Below are positions 40,538-51,223 of a DNA stretch of 64,000 nucleotides, in pieces. This DNA comes from Azospira inquinata (GTDB taxonomy: Bacteria > Pseudomonadota > Gammaproteobacteria > Burkholderiales > Rhodocyclaceae), in NCBI RefSeq assembly GCF_018905915.1, contig NZ_CP064782.1:62001-126000 (forward strand). Reading direction: 5' to 3'. The notes under the pieces were generated by a model. The model ran no database searches and was not told the DNA's origin. It worked only from the letters and a program-made list of their open reading frames with translations. A program made the translations under genes and the position numbers. Within the stretch, counting starts at the first letter, position 1; each line of letters starts with the position of its first letter.

Positions 40538-40581
40538 GTTCCGAACGGAACATCTTGGCAACCCAAAGTACTAGAAGGGCC
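40538..40581 (-). promoter_or_regulatory. paired activator sites upstream of the GTPase operon
   Basis: GTTC-CGAACG-GAAC (40538-40551) is a perfect palindrome. GTAC-TAGAAG-GGCC (40568-40581) is weaker. Centres are 30 bp apart. They lie about 300 bp upstream of the -24 element, farther than at the other promoters. No gene is seen in 40240-40537. Confidence 0.5.
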
Positions 40582-41042
40582 GCTTCCGGCCCCCCCGGGA
40601 AACTAGGCATTCCCCCTTGGAAATAACCTGTCCCCTCCCTTTGTGCCCCGCCTGCCCCCTATCCACCAGCAGTGTCTAACGGTGGCGGAGCTCCCGCACC
40701 ACGATAATCAGAAGATTCCAGGTCAGCACCTCCGCCTAACGCGCCCACTCAAGAAGCCAGCCTGGACCGCCACATTGGCCCCCAAGCGACACTAATCCAA
40801 GCAAGGGCCCGAGCCGATCTCTCCGAAAACGGAAGCATAAGCATCGTAACCAGCAAACTCGGAGCAAATAACCAGATCGGAACTCCTGTTGTAAAACAAG
40901 AAAGAACAAGGAAACGCGAAGGGAATTAGTGGATTTTTTACCGAGCAGGAATTCAACGCGCCCATTTCCGAAAAATAGGCAACAAAAAGCCCAGCACTCT
41001 TACGAAATGCTGGGCTTTTTGCATGCACAACCGTGCAAAATT
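40582..41042. other. gene-free interval with a lower-GC block
   Basis: No gene is supported. An open minus-strand frame at 40792-41121 runs through tRNA-His and is a shadow. Bases about 40800-40990 are clearly more AT-rich than the surroundings. Confidence 0.4.
40988..41020 (-). terminator. terminator after the tRNA cluster
   Basis: AGCCCAGCA (40988-40996) pairs with TGCTGGGCT (41008-41016). It is flanked by A residues to the left and T residues to the right, so it works in both directions; on the minus strand it closes the tRNA transcript. Confidence 0.85.
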
Positions 41043-41119
41043 TGGGGCGACATACCGGAATCGAACCGGTGACACCTGGAGCCACAATCCAGTGCTCTAC
41101 CAACTGAGCTAATGCCGCC
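41043..41119 (-). tRNA. tRNA-His (GTG)
   Basis: The cloverleaf reads from G-1 (GGCGGCATTAGCTC) through the anticodon arm CTGGA-TTGTGGC-TCCAG, anticodon GTG. It ends ATGTCGC, discriminator C, encoded CCA. The extra 5' G opposite C73 is the histidine identity pair. Confidence 0.97.
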
Positions 41120-41130
41120 ATTGAAACTCG

Positions 41131-41207
<77 letters not shown>

Positions 41208-41250
41208 TGGTTTTGTTCGCCGGGAAAGGCACTCTAGTAGCTGCCTGACT

Positions 41251-41327
41251 TGGTCGGGGTGACAAGATTCGAACTTGCGACCCTCTGATCCCAAATCAGA
41301 TGCGCTACCAGGCTGCGCTACACCCCG
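41251..41327 (-). tRNA. tRNA-Pro (TGG)
   Basis: Acceptor CGGGGTG/CACCCCG. The anticodon arm TCTGA-TTTGGGA-TCAGA gives anticodon TGG. CCA is encoded. First gene of the three-tRNA transcript. Confidence 0.97.
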
Positions 41328-41463
41328 AAGGCTGCGCATTGTACACAGCCCACCTCCCCGGGTCAATGATTGGGGGAAGAATTTTTTCCTCCGGGAGGGA
41401 GTGCTTGCGGGTAAGATGCTTTTCTGCTATTAAATCGCATTTTTCCAACGGACCTTCACGAAC

Positions 41464-41889
41464 ATGGCTGAAGAATTGCTCCAGAAAAATTTCACGCCCT
41501 ACGTCCCCAAAAAGGGCGAGGAATACATGAACAGCAAGCAGCTGGCGCATTTCCGTAATATCCTGACCTCCCTGAAGCAAGGGCTGATGGCGGATATCGA
41601 GCGCACGGTGCACACCATGCAAGATGAGGCCACGGTTTTTGCCGACCCCAATGACCGGGCCAGCCAAGAAACTGATATCGCGCTGGAATTGCGTAACCGG
41701 GATCGGGAACGCAAGCTGATCAAGAAAATTGACGAAACACTGGCCCGCATCGACGCCGGGGATTACGGCTATTGCGACAAGTGCGGGGAAGAAATCGGTA
41801 TTAAGCGGCTGGAAGCCCGCCCCACGGCCACCCTGTGCATCGATTGCAAAACCCTGGAAGAACAACGGGAAAAGCAGGTCGCCAAATAG
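41464..41889 (+). CDS. dksA: RNA polymerase-binding transcription factor DksA
   Basis: The 141-residue protein inserts its coiled coil into the RNA polymerase secondary channel and, with ppGpp, tunes rRNA and amino-acid promoters. A long helical hairpin (about 25-100) has the DPNDRASQETD tip-region motif. A four-cysteine zinc finger follows (CDKCGEEIG and LCIDC). It is divergent from the tRNA cluster and followed by a terminator. Confidence 0.95.
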   Translation: MAEELLQKNFTPYVPKKGEEYMNSKQLAHFRNILTSLKQGLMADIERTVHTMQDEATVFADPNDRASQETDIALELRNRDRERKLIKKIDETLARIDAGDYGYCDKCGEEIGIKRLEARPTATLCIDCKTLEEQREKQVAK

Positions 41890-41910
41890 GCACCGCCTGC
41901 TCCGCCCCAC

Positions 41911-41936
41911 AGCGCGGCCTTGGCCGCGCTTTTTTA
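41911..41936 (+). terminator. terminator after dksA
   Basis: AGCGCGGCC-TT-GGCCGCGCT followed by six T residues. Confidence 0.9.
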
Positions 41937-42051
41937 TTGTCAGAAGGGGGCAGCCACCACTGAGCCACACCAACCCCGTAGCGCGCCCTTGCCGCCGTTT
42001 CTAGGCTAGCCCCATATGCCAAGACGTTGTCCAGGGCAGACTTTCGGGCAA

Positions 42052-42082
42052 TAAAAAAGGGCGCCGTAGCGCCCTTTTTTTG
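42052..42082 (-). terminator. terminator after pnp
   Basis: AAAAAAGGGCGC and GCGCCCTTTTTT with a 4-nt loop, 14 bp after the pnp stop; symmetric and usable on both strands. Confidence 0.9.
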
Positions 42083-42095
42083 ATTCCCGGAGGAA

Positions 42096-44216
42096 TTACT
42101 GCTGTTGCTGCTGAGCGGCGGCGTTTTCTTCCGCAGCCACGGCCTTCATGGACAGGCGGATACGGCCCTTTTCGTCCGTTTCCAGAACCTTGACCCGAAC
42201 CACTTGGCCATCCTTCAGGTAATCGCTGACCGCATTCACCCGTTCGTTGGCGATTTGGGAAATGTGCAGCAGCCCGTCCTTACCCGGCAGAACGCTAACG
42301 ATGGCACCGAAGTCCAGAATCTTCAACACGGTACCTTCGTAGATCTTGCCCACTTCCACTTCGGCGGTAATGGCTTGGATACGCTTCTTGGCGGCTTCCG
42401 CAGCATCCCCGTCGGTAGAGGCGATGGTAATGGTGCCGTCGTCCTGAATGTCGATGGTGGTGCCGGTTTCTTCCGTCAGGGCACGGATCACCGCACCACC
42501 CTTACCGATCACGTCGCGGATTTTTTCCGGATTGATCTTCATGGTGTAGAGGCGAGGCGCGTAGGCGGACATTTCCGCCTTGTGGCCATCCATGGCTTGC
42601 TGCATCAGACCCAGGATGTGCATCCGGCCTTCCTTGGCCTGGGCCAGGGCAACCTGCATGATTTCCTTGGTAATGCCTTGGATCTTGATGTCCATCTGGA
42701 GAGCGGTCACCCCTTCGGAGGTACCCGCCACCTTGAAGTCCATGTCGCCCAGGTGATCTTCGTCACCCAGGATGTCGGTCAGCACGGCGAACCGGTTACC
42801 TTCCTTGATCAGGCCCATGGCGATACCGGCCACGTGAGCCTTCAGGGGCACCCCGGCGTCCAACAGGGAGAGGCAGCCGCCACAAACGGAAGCCATGGAG
42901 GAAGAACCGTTGGATTCGGTGATTTCGGAAACCACCCGCATGGAGTAGGAGAACTCGTCGGCGGGGGGCAGCACGGCCAGCAGGGCCCGCTTGGCCAGAC
43001 GGCCGTGGCCGATTTCCCGGCGCTTGGGAGAACCTACCCGGCCGCATTCGCCGGTGGCATAGGGAGGCATGTTGTAATGCAACATGAACCGTTCCCGGTA
43101 TTCCCCACCCAGGGCGTCGATGATTTGCTCGTCCCGGCTGGTACCCAGGGTGGAGACCACCAGGGCTTGGGTTTCGCCCCGGGTGAACAGGGCGGAACCG
43201 TGGGTACGGGGCAGTACGCCGGTACGCATGGTAATGGGACGCACGGTGCGGGTATCCCGACCGTCGATACGGGCTTCACCGGCCAGGATACGACCCCGGA
43301 CAATGCTGGCTTCCAGTTCGAAGAACAGATTGCCCACGGTGTTTTCATCAGGAGCGCCGTCTTCGCCGGTGCACAGGGCCGCCATGGCTTCGGCGCGGAT
43401 TTCTTTCACCCGTTGGCTACGGGTTTGCTTGCTGGTGATGTGGTAAGCCTCGTCCAGCTTGGCCTTGACCAGTTCTTCCAGCTTGGCCACCAGGGCTTGG
43501 TCCTTGGCGGGAGGCTGCCAATCCCATTCGGGCTTGCCGGCTTCTTCCACCAGTTCGTTAATGGCGTTGATGACGGTCTGCATTTGTTCGTGACCGAAAA
43601 CCACGGCACCCAGCATCACGTCTTCCGGCAGCACCTTGGCTTCCGATTCCACCATCAGCACGGCGGATTGGGTACCCGCCACCACCAGATCCAACTGGCT
43701 ATCCTTCAACTGGCTGACCGTGGGATTGACCACGTATTCGCCGTTGATGTAACCCACCCGGGCGGCACCGATGGGGCCGTTGAAGGGAATACCGGAAATG
43801 GCCAGGGCGGCGGAGGCGCCGATCATGGCGGGAATGTCGGAATCCACTTCCGGATTCAGGGACATCACCGTCGCCACCACCTGGACTTCATTGAAGAAGC
43901 CGTCCGGGAACAGGGGACGGATGGGACGGTCGATGAGGCGGGAGGTGAGGGTTTCCTTTTCGGAAGGACGGCCTTCCCGCTTAAAGAAACCGCCGGGGAT
44001 ACGGCCGGCGGCATAGAATTTTTCCACGTAATCCACGGTCAGGGGGAAGAAATCCTGGCCGGGCTTGGCTTCCTTGGCACCCACCACGGTGACCAGCACC
44101 ACGGTATCGTCCATATGGACCATGACGGCGCCAGAAGCCTGCCGGGAAACTTCCCCGGTTTCCAGGGTGACCTGATGGCTACCGTAAGTGAAGGTCTTCT
44201 TTGCAATTTTGAACAT
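42096..44216 (-). CDS. pnp: polynucleotide phosphorylase
   Basis: The 706-residue 3'-5' exoribonuclease of the degradosome phosphorolyses RNA to NDPs. It has two RNase PH domains (about 1-220 and 310-540) joined by a helical linker, then a KH domain ([20 protein letters not shown]) and an S1 domain ([31 protein letters not shown]). The tail is a run of glutamines. It follows rpsO, the classic arrangement, with a terminator hairpin between them. Confidence 0.97.
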   Translation of the reverse strand: MFKIAKKTFTYGSHQVTLETGEVSRQASGAVMVHMDDTVVLVTVVGAKEAKPGQDFFPLTVDYVEKFYAAGRIPGGFFKREGRPSEKETLTSRLIDRPIRPLFPDGFFNEVQVVATVMSLNPEVDSDIPAMIGASAALAISGIPFNGPIGAARVGYINGEYVVNPTVSQLKDSQLDLVVAGTQSAVLMVESEAKVLPEDVMLGAVVFGHEQMQTVINAINELVEEAGKPEWDWQPPAKDQALVAKLEELVKAKLDEAYHITSKQTRSQRVKEIRAEAMAALCTGEDGAPDENTVGNLFFELEASIVRGRILAGEARIDGRDTRTVRPITMRTGVLPRTHGSALFTRGETQALVVSTLGTSRDEQIIDALGGEYRERFMLHYNMPPYATGECGRVGSPKRREIGHGRLAKRALLAVLPPADEFSYSMRVVSEITESNGSSSMASVCGGCLSLLDAGVPLKAHVAGIAMGLIKEGNRFAVLTDILGDEDHLGDMDFKVAGTSEGVTALQMDIKIQGITKEIMQVALAQAKEGRMHILGLMQQAMDGHKAEMSAYAPRLYTMKINPEKIRDVIGKGGAVIRALTEETGTTIDIQDDGTITIASTDGDAAEAAKKRIQAITAEVEVGKIYEGTVLKILDFGAIVSVLPGKDGLLHISQIANERVNAVSDYLKDGQVVRVKVLETDEKGRIRLSMKAVAAEENAAAQQQQQ

Positions 44217-44310
44217 GTTTTCCTTTCTTTCTCTCTTTGTGTCTTTTCGCTGTAGCGCGTGCGCGATTCTACCCCCGGTCGCCGCGCCCGCCTACGCTTT
44301 GTCCATATGA

Positions 44311-44345
44311 AAAGAGCGGCACGGCCAGACGGCCGCCCGCTCTTT
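44311..44345 (-). terminator. terminator between rpsO and pnp
   Basis: Minus-strand stem AAAGAGCGG/CCGCTCTTT with further pairing inside and a U-rich end. Partial read-through would still let pnp be expressed. Confidence 0.7.
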
Positions 44346-44393
44346 ATCGCTCAAGCCCAAGCCGGTGGCCGGCAGGGTTGGCAATCCGGGAAA

Positions 44394-44663
44394 TTACTTA
44401 CGCAGACCCAGACGTTCGATGACGGCACGATACTTGTCCGCATCGGTATTCTTCAGGTAGTCCAGGAGCTTACGACGACGGGACACCATGCGCAGCAGAC
44501 CGCGGCGGGAATGGTGATCCTTGGAGTGTTCCTTGAAGTGACCGGTCAGATCGTTGATCCGGGCGGTGAGCAGGGCGATTTGCACTTCGGGAGACCCGGT
44601 GTCGCCTTGGGCCCGTTGGAAGTCGCCCACGATTTGGGCTTTTTGAGTCGTGCTGATAGACAT
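44394..44663 (-). CDS. rpsO: 30S ribosomal protein S15
   Basis: The 89-residue protein binds 16S rRNA early in 30S assembly. [38 protein letters not shown] and [21 protein letters not shown] are all canonical. It lies between truB and pnp. Confidence 0.98.
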   Translation of the reverse strand: MSISTTQKAQIVGDFQRAQGDTGSPEVQIALLTARINDLTGHFKEHSKDHHSRRGLLRMVSRRRKLLDYLKNTDADKYRAVIERLGLRK

Positions 44664-44827
44664 ACGTCAAACTCTCTTTCATGAAACGACGCCGCCCCAG
44701 TTTGATAGAGCCAAAGCGTCAATTAAAAAATCGCTACCGGCAAGCCCGGCAAACGAGGGGCGGATTATACCGGCCCCCCTCACGGAAAGGCAAGGGCGCC
44801 CGGAGGCCTAGAGAGGCCCAAGGAGTA

Positions 44828-45730
44828 TTAAGCGCCCTCTTCCTGACGCAGGAGGCGCTTGGGTTGCAGCACCCCTTCCCGGCATTCTCCAATGCCCAGA
44901 AGGCGCCCCGCCGGGTCATAGACCCGCAGACGCCCCTCGGGCCCGGGACATTCCACCCCGTTGCCATGGGAAAAGCGGAGTACGGCGGCTTCCGTCAGGT
45001 CCGCCCGGGGCAGGCCTTCCAGCAGGTAATCCAGGCCCTTGAGGCATTCCCCCGGCGGCGCGTCGGGAAAGGCGGCCAGCTGCTCCAGGGTATAGGCTTC
45101 CCCCAGGCCCAGCTTGCCCACCCGGGTACGGCGTAAGGCCGTCAAATGGGCGCCGCAGCCTAAAGCCCGGCCCACATCCTCCGCCAGGGTGCGTACATAG
45201 GTGCCCTTGCTACAGGACACGGCCAGCACAGCGGTGCTGTCGTGAAAATCCACCAGCTTCAGCTCATAAATGGTTACCGCTCGGGGCGCCCGCTCCACCT
45301 CAATGCCAGCCCGGGCCAATTCGTAGAGGGGACGACCGTCCCGCTTTAGGGCCGAATACATGGGGGGCACCTGTTGAATGGCGCCGAGAAAGCGGGGCAA
45401 GACAGCTTCCAGCTGCTCCCGGGTCACCTGAACGGGGCGGGTTTCCAATACCTCCCCTTCCTTATCCCCCGTGGTGGTGGTCACCCCCAGGCCCAGTTCG
45501 GCCAGATAAGTCTTGTCCGCCTCCAGGAGGTCGGCGGCAAACTTGGTGGCCTCTCCGAAACACAGGGGCAACAGCCCGGACGCCAGGGGGTCCAGGGTAC
45601 CGGTGTGGCCGGCTTTGGCCGCCGAAAACAAACGACGCGCCTTTTGCAGCGCGTCGTTGGAAGTCATACCGGACGGTTTGTCGAGCAGCAACACCCCGTC
45701 CACCTGTTTCCAGGTACGTTTTTGAACCAT
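44828..45730 (-). CDS. truB: tRNA pseudouridine-55 synthase
   Basis: The 300-residue enzyme makes the T-loop pseudouridine of all tRNAs. The catalytic Asp is in KAGHTGTLDPLASGLLP; the N-terminus shows GVLLLDKPSGMTSNDALQKARRLF and a PUA-like C-terminus follows. It is 3 bp after rbfA. Confidence 0.96.
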   Translation of the reverse strand: MVQKRTWKQVDGVLLLDKPSGMTSNDALQKARRLFSAAKAGHTGTLDPLASGLLPLCFGEATKFAADLLEADKTYLAELGLGVTTTTGDKEGEVLETRPVQVTREQLEAVLPRFLGAIQQVPPMYSALKRDGRPLYELARAGIEVERAPRAVTIYELKLVDFHDSTAVLAVSCSKGTYVRTLAEDVGRALGCGAHLTALRRTRVGKLGLGEAYTLEQLAAFPDAPPGECLKGLDYLLEGLPRADLTEAAVLRFSHGNGVECPGPEGRLRVYDPAGRLLGIGECREGVLQPKRLLRQEEGA

Positions 45731-45733
45731 GCC

Positions 45734-46123
45734 CTACTCCGGATCGGCCTCGGTATCCCCGTCGCCGCTGATTTCCGCCGCTTGGTCGATAAGGCGGGAC
45801 AGACTGGCCCCCCGTTCCAGGGAGGCGTCATAGACGAAATGGAGCTGGGGAGTGGTGTGAATGCGCACCCGCCGTCCCAGCTCCCGACGCAGAAAACCGG
45901 AGGCCTTGGCCAGACCCGCCTCCACCTCCGGCAAGCGAGAACTGTCCGCCAGGGTGGTGAAAAAGACCTTGGCGTGGGCATAGTCCGGGGTCACCTCCAC
46001 ATCGGTGAGACTGACCATCCCCACCCGGGGGTCTTTGACCTCGGTGCGGAGCAGTTCGGCCAATTCCCGCCGAATCTGCTCGTTCACCCGGTCCTTGCGT
46101 GCGAAACCCTTGTTGCCCGGCAC
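45734..46123 (-). CDS. rbfA: ribosome-binding factor A
   Basis: The 129-residue KH-fold 30S assembly factor: FARKDRVNEQIRRELAELLRTEVKDPRVGMVSLTDVEVTPDYAHAKVFF, then LRRELGRRVRIHTTPQLHFVYD. Its start abuts the infB stop, so the two are coupled. Confidence 0.95.
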   Translation of the reverse strand: MPGNKGFARKDRVNEQIRRELAELLRTEVKDPRVGMVSLTDVEVTPDYAHAKVFFTTLADSSRLPEVEAGLAKASGFLRRELGRRVRIHTTPQLHFVYDASLERGASLSRLIDQAAEISGDGDTEADPE

Positions 46124-49063
46124 TTAGAGACTCCGCGCCACTTCTTGGATTTCGTACACTTCCAGCTGGTCGCCCACTTCGATGTCGTTGAAGCCCTTGA
46201 GGGAAAGACCGCATTCGAAATTGGCCCGCACTTCCTTGACGTCGTCCTTGAAGCGCTTAAGGGAATCCAGCTCTCCGTCCCACACCACCACGTGGTTGCG
46301 CAGCAGGCGGATGCGGGAGTGGCGATGCACCACCCCTTCCTGGACGTAGCAACCCGCAATGGAGCCGATCTTGGAGATGTGATAGACCTGACGGATTTCC
46401 ACCTGCCCCACCACCTGCTCCCGCTTTTCCGGGGTCAGCATGCCGGAGAGGGCCGCCTTCACTTCATCCACAGCTTCATAGATAACGTTGTAGTAGCGGA
46501 TATCCACCCCGAAGGACTCGGCCGCCTTGCGGGCTCCCGAGTCGGCCCGGGTGTTGAAGCCCAGGATCACGGCGTTGGAAGCAGAAGCCAGATTCACGTC
46601 GGTTTCGGAAATGGCCCCCACCGCCGCGTGAATCACGCTCACCTTCACCTCGTCGGTGGAAAGCTTGAGCAGGGACTGGACCAGGGCTTCCTGGGAACCT
46701 TGTACGTCGGCCTTGATAATCAGCGGCAGGGTCTTCACCTCCCCTTCGCCCATGTGTTCGAACATGGACTCCAGCTTGGCGGCCTGTTGCTTGGCCAGCT
46801 TCACTTCCCGGAACTTGCCTTGGCGGAACAGGGCGATTTCCCGAGCCTTGCGTTCGTCGTTGAGGACCATGACCTCTTCGCCGGCCGCAGGCACGTCGGA
46901 GAGCCCCTGGACTTCCACCGGAATGGAAGGTCCGGCGGATTCGATGGACTTGCCGGTTTCATCCAGCATGGCCCGCACCCGACCCCAGACCCGGCCCACC
47001 AGGACAATGTCGCCCCGATGCAGGGTACCGGAGGACACCAGCACGGTGGCCACGGCCCCCTTGCCCTTGTCCAGACGGGCTTCGATGATCAGCCCCTTGG
47101 CGGGGGCTTCCTTGGGCGCCTTCAGTTCCAGGATTTCCGCTTGCAGCAGTACCTGTTCCAGCAATTCGTCAATGCCCATGCCCTTCTTGGCAGAAACATG
47201 AACGAAGGGGGAATCGCCACCGTATTCTTCCGGCACCACACCCTCGGCCACCAGTTCCTGCTTGACCCGTTCCGGGTTGGCTTCCGGCTTGTCGATCTTA
47301 TTCACCGCCACCACGATGGGCACATTGGCCGCCTTGGCGTGGTGGATGGCTTCCCGGGTCTGGGGCATCACCCCGTCGTCCGCCGCCACCACCAAAATTA
47401 CGATATCGGTGGCCTTGGCGCCCCGAGCCCGCATGGCCGTAAAGGCTTCGTGCCCCGGGGTATCCAGGAAGGTGATGGAACCCCGACTGGTCTTCACGTG
47501 ATAGGCGCCGATGTGCTGGGTAATGCCCCCCGCTTCCCCGGCCGCCACCTTGGCCCGCCGGATGTAGTCCAGCAGGGAGGTCTTGCCGTGGTCCACGTGG
47601 CCCATGACGGTCACCACCGGAGCCCGGGGCTCCAGCACCAGATTCTTGGGTTCTTCCGCGCTTTCATCCAGGAAGGCATCCGGATCATCCAGCTTGGCGG
47701 CGAACGCCTTGTGGCCCATTTCTTCCACCACAATCATGGCGGTTTCCTGGTCCAGCACCTGGTTGATGGTCACCATGGACCCCATTTTCATCAGGGTCTT
47801 AATGACTTCCGTAGCCTTGACGGCCATTTTGTGGGCCAGATCGGCCACGGAAATGGTTTCCGGCACATGCACATCATGGACGATGGGCTCGGTCGGCACC
47901 TGGAAGTTGGAGGAGGAAGAGTCGTCCCCATTGCTGTTGTTCCGATTCTTCCGGCCACCGTGCTTACCACTGCGCCAGCCGCTGCCGCTATCCCCGCCCC
48001 GGGTCTTGATGCCAGAGCGCTTCTTGCCGTCGTCCTTCCAGCCTTCCTTCTTGGCGCCCTTGGCAGTATCGCCAGCCTTGGCGTCTTTGTGGGCACCCTT
48101 CTCTTCCGCCGGAGCGGATTTGGTCTTCTGGGCGGCAGCCTGCTTGGCCGCTTCCGCAGCCTTCAGGGCAGCAGCCTTGGTTTCCGCTTCCTGACGCATC
48201 CGAACCAGGTCCGCTTCCCGCTTTTGCTTTTCCCGGAGTTCCTGGGCTTGGCGTTCCAGCAGGGCGTGTTGGCGCCGGTCTTCCTCAGCACGGAAGCGCA
48301 ATTCGTCTTCGCCGATGATGGCCGCCACGTCCAACTTGGGACGGACGTGCTTGATCACCCGGCGTTTCGGGGCTTCATGGGCACCCTCCGGCTTCTTGCC
48401 TGCGGGGGCAGCCGGAGCCGCTTCAGGAGCCTTGGCCGGAGTTTTTTCTGCCACCGGGGCCTTGGCTTCGGCAGCGGGCTTTTGGGGCGCTGGCGCCGGA
48501 GCTTCCGGAGCCGCAGAAACGGGCGCTTGGGGCGCGGCCACGGGGGCCGGAGCCACCGGAGCTTCCGCCTTGACTTCCTGGGGCGCGGGCTCGGCCTTGG
48601 CCACCGGGGCTTCAACCACGGGAGCCCCTTCCGGCACCACGGGGGCTTCCGGCTGGCTCACCGGGGCGGCTTCCTGAACCGGAGCCGGGGTCACCGGTGC
48701 AACCGGAGCAGCACCGCCGGCTTCCTTGGCCTTGGCAGCGGCTTCTTCCGCCGCCAGTTCCGCCGGGTCCCGCTTGACCAGAACCCGTTTTTTCCGGACT
48801 TCGACCTGGACGGTACGGGTCTTGCCCGTGGAATCCTGAGCCCGGATTTCGCTGGTCTGCTTGCGGGTCAGGGTGATCTTGGTCTTGCCCTGGCCATCAC
48901 CATGGGAACGCCGCAAGGACTCCAACAGACGGTTTTTGTCCTGCTCGGAAAGCATGTCATCTGGGGCCGACTTATCCACACCGGCCTTTTTCAGCTGCTC
49001 AAGCAGCATGTCCGCCGGCATCTTTAACTCGGCGGCGAATTGGGAAACGCTGGTTTGCGCCAT
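46124..49063 (-). CDS. infB: translation initiation factor IF-2
   Basis: The 979-residue GTPase places fMet-tRNA on the ribosome. N-terminal IF2N repeats are followed by a long Ala/Pro/Glu/Lys-rich segment (about 100-400), longer than in E. coli. The G domain begins near residue 487 ([19 protein letters not shown]; also DTPGHEAF and NKIDKPEAN). Domains II-IV follow, with the fMet-tRNA-binding C-terminus ending [11 protein letters not shown]. Confidence 0.97.
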   Translation of the reverse strand: MAQTSVSQFAAELKMPADMLLEQLKKAGVDKSAPDDMLSEQDKNRLLESLRRSHGDGQGKTKITLTRKQTSEIRAQDSTGKTRTVQVEVRKKRVLVKRDPAELAAEEAAAKAKEAGGAAPVAPVTPAPVQEAAPVSQPEAPVVPEGAPVVEAPVAKAEPAPQEVKAEAPVAPAPVAAPQAPVSAAPEAPAPAPQKPAAEAKAPVAEKTPAKAPEAAPAAPAGKKPEGAHEAPKRRVIKHVRPKLDVAAIIGEDELRFRAEEDRRQHALLERQAQELREKQKREADLVRMRQEAETKAAALKAAEAAKQAAAQKTKSAPAEEKGAHKDAKAGDTAKGAKKEGWKDDGKKRSGIKTRGGDSGSGWRSGKHGGRKNRNNSNGDDSSSSNFQVPTEPIVHDVHVPETISVADLAHKMAVKATEVIKTLMKMGSMVTINQVLDQETAMIVVEEMGHKAFAAKLDDPDAFLDESAEEPKNLVLEPRAPVVTVMGHVDHGKTSLLDYIRRAKVAAGEAGGITQHIGAYHVKTSRGSITFLDTPGHEAFTAMRARGAKATDIVILVVAADDGVMPQTREAIHHAKAANVPIVVAVNKIDKPEANPERVKQELVAEGVVPEEYGGDSPFVHVSAKKGMGIDELLEQVLLQAEILELKAPKEAPAKGLIIEARLDKGKGAVATVLVSSGTLHRGDIVLVGRVWGRVRAMLDETGKSIESAGPSIPVEVQGLSDVPAAGEEVMVLNDERKAREIALFRQGKFREVKLAKQQAAKLESMFEHMGEGEVKTLPLIIKADVQGSQEALVQSLLKLSTDEVKVSVIHAAVGAISETDVNLASASNAVILGFNTRADSGARKAAESFGVDIRYYNVIYEAVDEVKAALSGMLTPEKREQVVGQVEIRQVYHISKIGSIAGCYVQEGVVHRHSRIRLLRNHVVVWDGELDSLKRFKDDVKEVRANFECGLSLKGFNDIEVGDQLEVYEIQEVARSL

Positions 49064-49085
49064 CTCTACTCCACTCCCTTCCCGC

Positions 49086-50558
49086 TTACTCGAACCAATG
49101 CGAACGGGCGTTTGTAATCAGTTTCTTGGCCCGTTCCTCATCGATACCGCACATGTCCATGAGTTCATCCACGGCCAGGTCGGCAAGGTCATCGCGGGTT
49201 TTCACTCCATTAGCAGCCAGCTTGGCAGCCAAGGGTTTATCCATGCCTTCCAGGGACAGCAGGGCTTCCTCCACCCCGTCCAGCTGTTCCTCGGTCACAA
49301 TCGCCTCGGTGAGCAACACGTTGCGGGCACGATTGCGCAACTCATTCACCGTCTCTTCGTCGAAAGCCTCAATTTCCAGCATTTCGGCAAGGGGCACGTA
49401 AGCGATTTCCTCCAGGGTGGAAAACCCTTCTTCCACCAGGAGGCTGGCCACATCTTCATCCACGTCCAGCTTTTCCATGAACAGCAGGCGGGTGGCGGCG
49501 GTTTCCGCTTCCACCTTCTTTTCCGACTCTTCCTGGGTCATCAGGTTGATGTTCCAACCCGTGAGTTCGGAAGCCAGGCGGACGTTCTGACCGCCACGAC
49601 CGATGGCAATGGCCAGATTGGCCTCATCCACCACCACATCCATGGAATGCTTTTCTTCGTCCACCACGATGGAATGGACTTCCGCCGGAGCCAGGGCGCC
49701 GATGACGAACTGGGCTGGGTCCTGGGACCAGAGGATGATATCCACCCGTTCCCCGGCCAGCTCATTGGTCACCGCCGTCACCCGGGTGCCCCGCATACCC
49801 ACACAGGTACCGATGGGATCGACCCGGGGATCGTTGGATTTAACTGCAATCTTGGCCCGCACCCCCGGATCCCGGGCAGCGCCCTTGATTTCCATGAGGC
49901 CGTCGTCGATTTCCGGCACTTCCAGCTCAAAGAGTTTGACGATGAATTCGGCAGCGGTCCGGGAAAGAATCAGCTGGGGCCCCCGGGCATTGCGATCCAC
50001 CCGCAGCAGGAAGGCCTTGACCCGGTCACCGACCCGGAGGTTTTCCTTGGGGATCATCTGATCCCGGGGCAGCAGGGCTTCGATCTTGCCGGATTCCACA
50101 ATGGCATTGCCCCGTTCGATACGCTTGATGGTGCCGGTAACCAGATGTTCCTTACGTTCCAGGAAGTCGTTCAGGATCTGTTCCCGCTCCGCTTCCCGGA
50201 TCTTTTGCAGAATTACCTGTTTGGCGGCCTGGGCACCGATACGACCGAAGTCGATGGGCTCCAGGGTTTCCTCGAGCACATCCCCGACTTCCACTTCCTC
50301 GTCCTCTTCCTTGCCTTCGGACAGGGGCTTTTCGTTGAATTCGTTCACATACTCTTCATCGGCCACCACGTGCCAAAGACGGAAGGACTCAAATTCCCCG
50401 GTCACCCGGTCAATCGCCACCCGTACTTCGGCTTCGTCGTTGATCCGCTTCTTGGTGGCGGAAGCCAGGGCGGATTCCAAGGCGGAGAACACCACGTCCT
50501 TGGCTACATTTTTTTCCCGTGCCAGCGCATCCACCAGCAGCAAAATTTCGCGGCTCAT
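49086..50558 (-). CDS. nusA: transcription elongation/termination factor NusA
   Basis: The 490-residue protein has an N-terminal polymerase-binding domain, an S1 domain ([32 protein letters not shown]), two KH domains ([46 protein letters not shown]) and two acidic C-terminal repeats. It lies between rimP and infB. Confidence 0.97.
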   Translation of the reverse strand: MSREILLLVDALAREKNVAKDVVFSALESALASATKKRINDEAEVRVAIDRVTGEFESFRLWHVVADEEYVNEFNEKPLSEGKEEDEEVEVGDVLEETLEPIDFGRIGAQAAKQVILQKIREAEREQILNDFLERKEHLVTGTIKRIERGNAIVESGKIEALLPRDQMIPKENLRVGDRVKAFLLRVDRNARGPQLILSRTAAEFIVKLFELEVPEIDDGLMEIKGAARDPGVRAKIAVKSNDPRVDPIGTCVGMRGTRVTAVTNELAGERVDIILWSQDPAQFVIGALAPAEVHSIVVDEEKHSMDVVVDEANLAIAIGRGGQNVRLASELTGWNINLMTQEESEKKVEAETAATRLLFMEKLDVDEDVASLLVEEGFSTLEEIAYVPLAEMLEIEAFDEETVNELRNRARNVLLTEAIVTEEQLDGVEEALLSLEGMDKPLAAKLAANGVKTRDDLADLAVDELMDMCGIDEERAKKLITNARSHWFE

Positions 50559-50584
50559 TCCGTAAACCTCCTCACTCGCACCGA

Positions 50585-51055
50585 CTAATCGAACTTAGGC
50601 ACTAACCGGGCCTTATCAATATTGCCCGGTTCCAGAGACACTTCCAGCGCCTCTGCGGCTCCCTTGCCACCGTTCTTTTCCATTAAGCGTACGCAGACCT
50701 TCCCGTCGCGCAGCCCCAGCAACTCACCGTCAAAATTGCGGCGATTGTCCTGGGCGACACGCAGGCGGATATGCACCTCCTGACCGGCGAAACGCTGGAA
50801 ATCCTCCAGCTTTTTCAGCGGCCGATCCAGACCGGGCGAAGAAACTTCCAGCCGGTCGTAATCCACGTCCTCCACGGCGAACAGGCGCGACAGCTGATTG
50901 CTGACAGCCGCGCAATCCTCCACATCCACCCCCCGCTCCTTAGCAGGGTTGTCGATGAAGACGCGAATCAGGCGCCCCCGAGGGGAAAGTTCCAGGTCCA
51001 CCAACTCGTATCCCAGGCCGGTGACCGTTTTTTCGATTAATTCGTGAAGGTCCAT
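50585..51055 (-). CDS. rimP: ribosome maturation factor RimP
   Basis: The 156-residue 30S maturation factor: [46 protein letters not shown], then [29 protein letters not shown]. First gene of the rimP-nusA-infB-rbfA-truB-rpsO-pnp run. Confidence 0.96.
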   Translation of the reverse strand: MDLHELIEKTVTGLGYELVDLELSPRGRLIRVFIDNPAKERGVDVEDCAAVSNQLSRLFAVEDVDYDRLEVSSPGLDRPLKKLEDFQRFAGQEVHIRLRVAQDNRRNFDGELLGLRDGKVCVRLMEKNGGKGAAEALEVSLEPGNIDKARLVPKFD

Positions 51056-51135
51056 GCGCTACAAATAAAAAATGGGCGTAACGCCCACCTTGAAAAGAGC
51101 CCCACCCAAAAAGGCGGGCCGATGAAAACTTTTGA

Positions 51136-51164
51136 ATTATAGCGGAAATTTACCTCCCGGTAAA
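51136..51164 (-). promoter_or_regulatory. sigma-70 promoter of the rimP-nusA operon
   Basis: Minus strand TTTACC (51159-51164), 17 bp, TATAAT (51136-51141). The leader of about 75 nt holds a small GGGCGT/ACGCCC hairpin. Confidence 0.7.
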
Positions 51165-51223
51165 TGGCGGAGCCGCTTTCCCAAGCCTGCTCCGCCCCAT
51201 CCGGCTGAGTTACCGATCAGGCC

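Noticed and set aside
40792..41121. 109-codon minus-strand frame starting MAALAQLVEH
   Set aside because: It starts inside tRNA-His; this peptide is a common false call from reading a tRNA gene.
45374..49027. 1217-codon plus-strand open frame over truB, rbfA and infB
   Set aside because: Long because of high GC; the His/Gly-rich translation has no domain, and the opposite strand is canonical.
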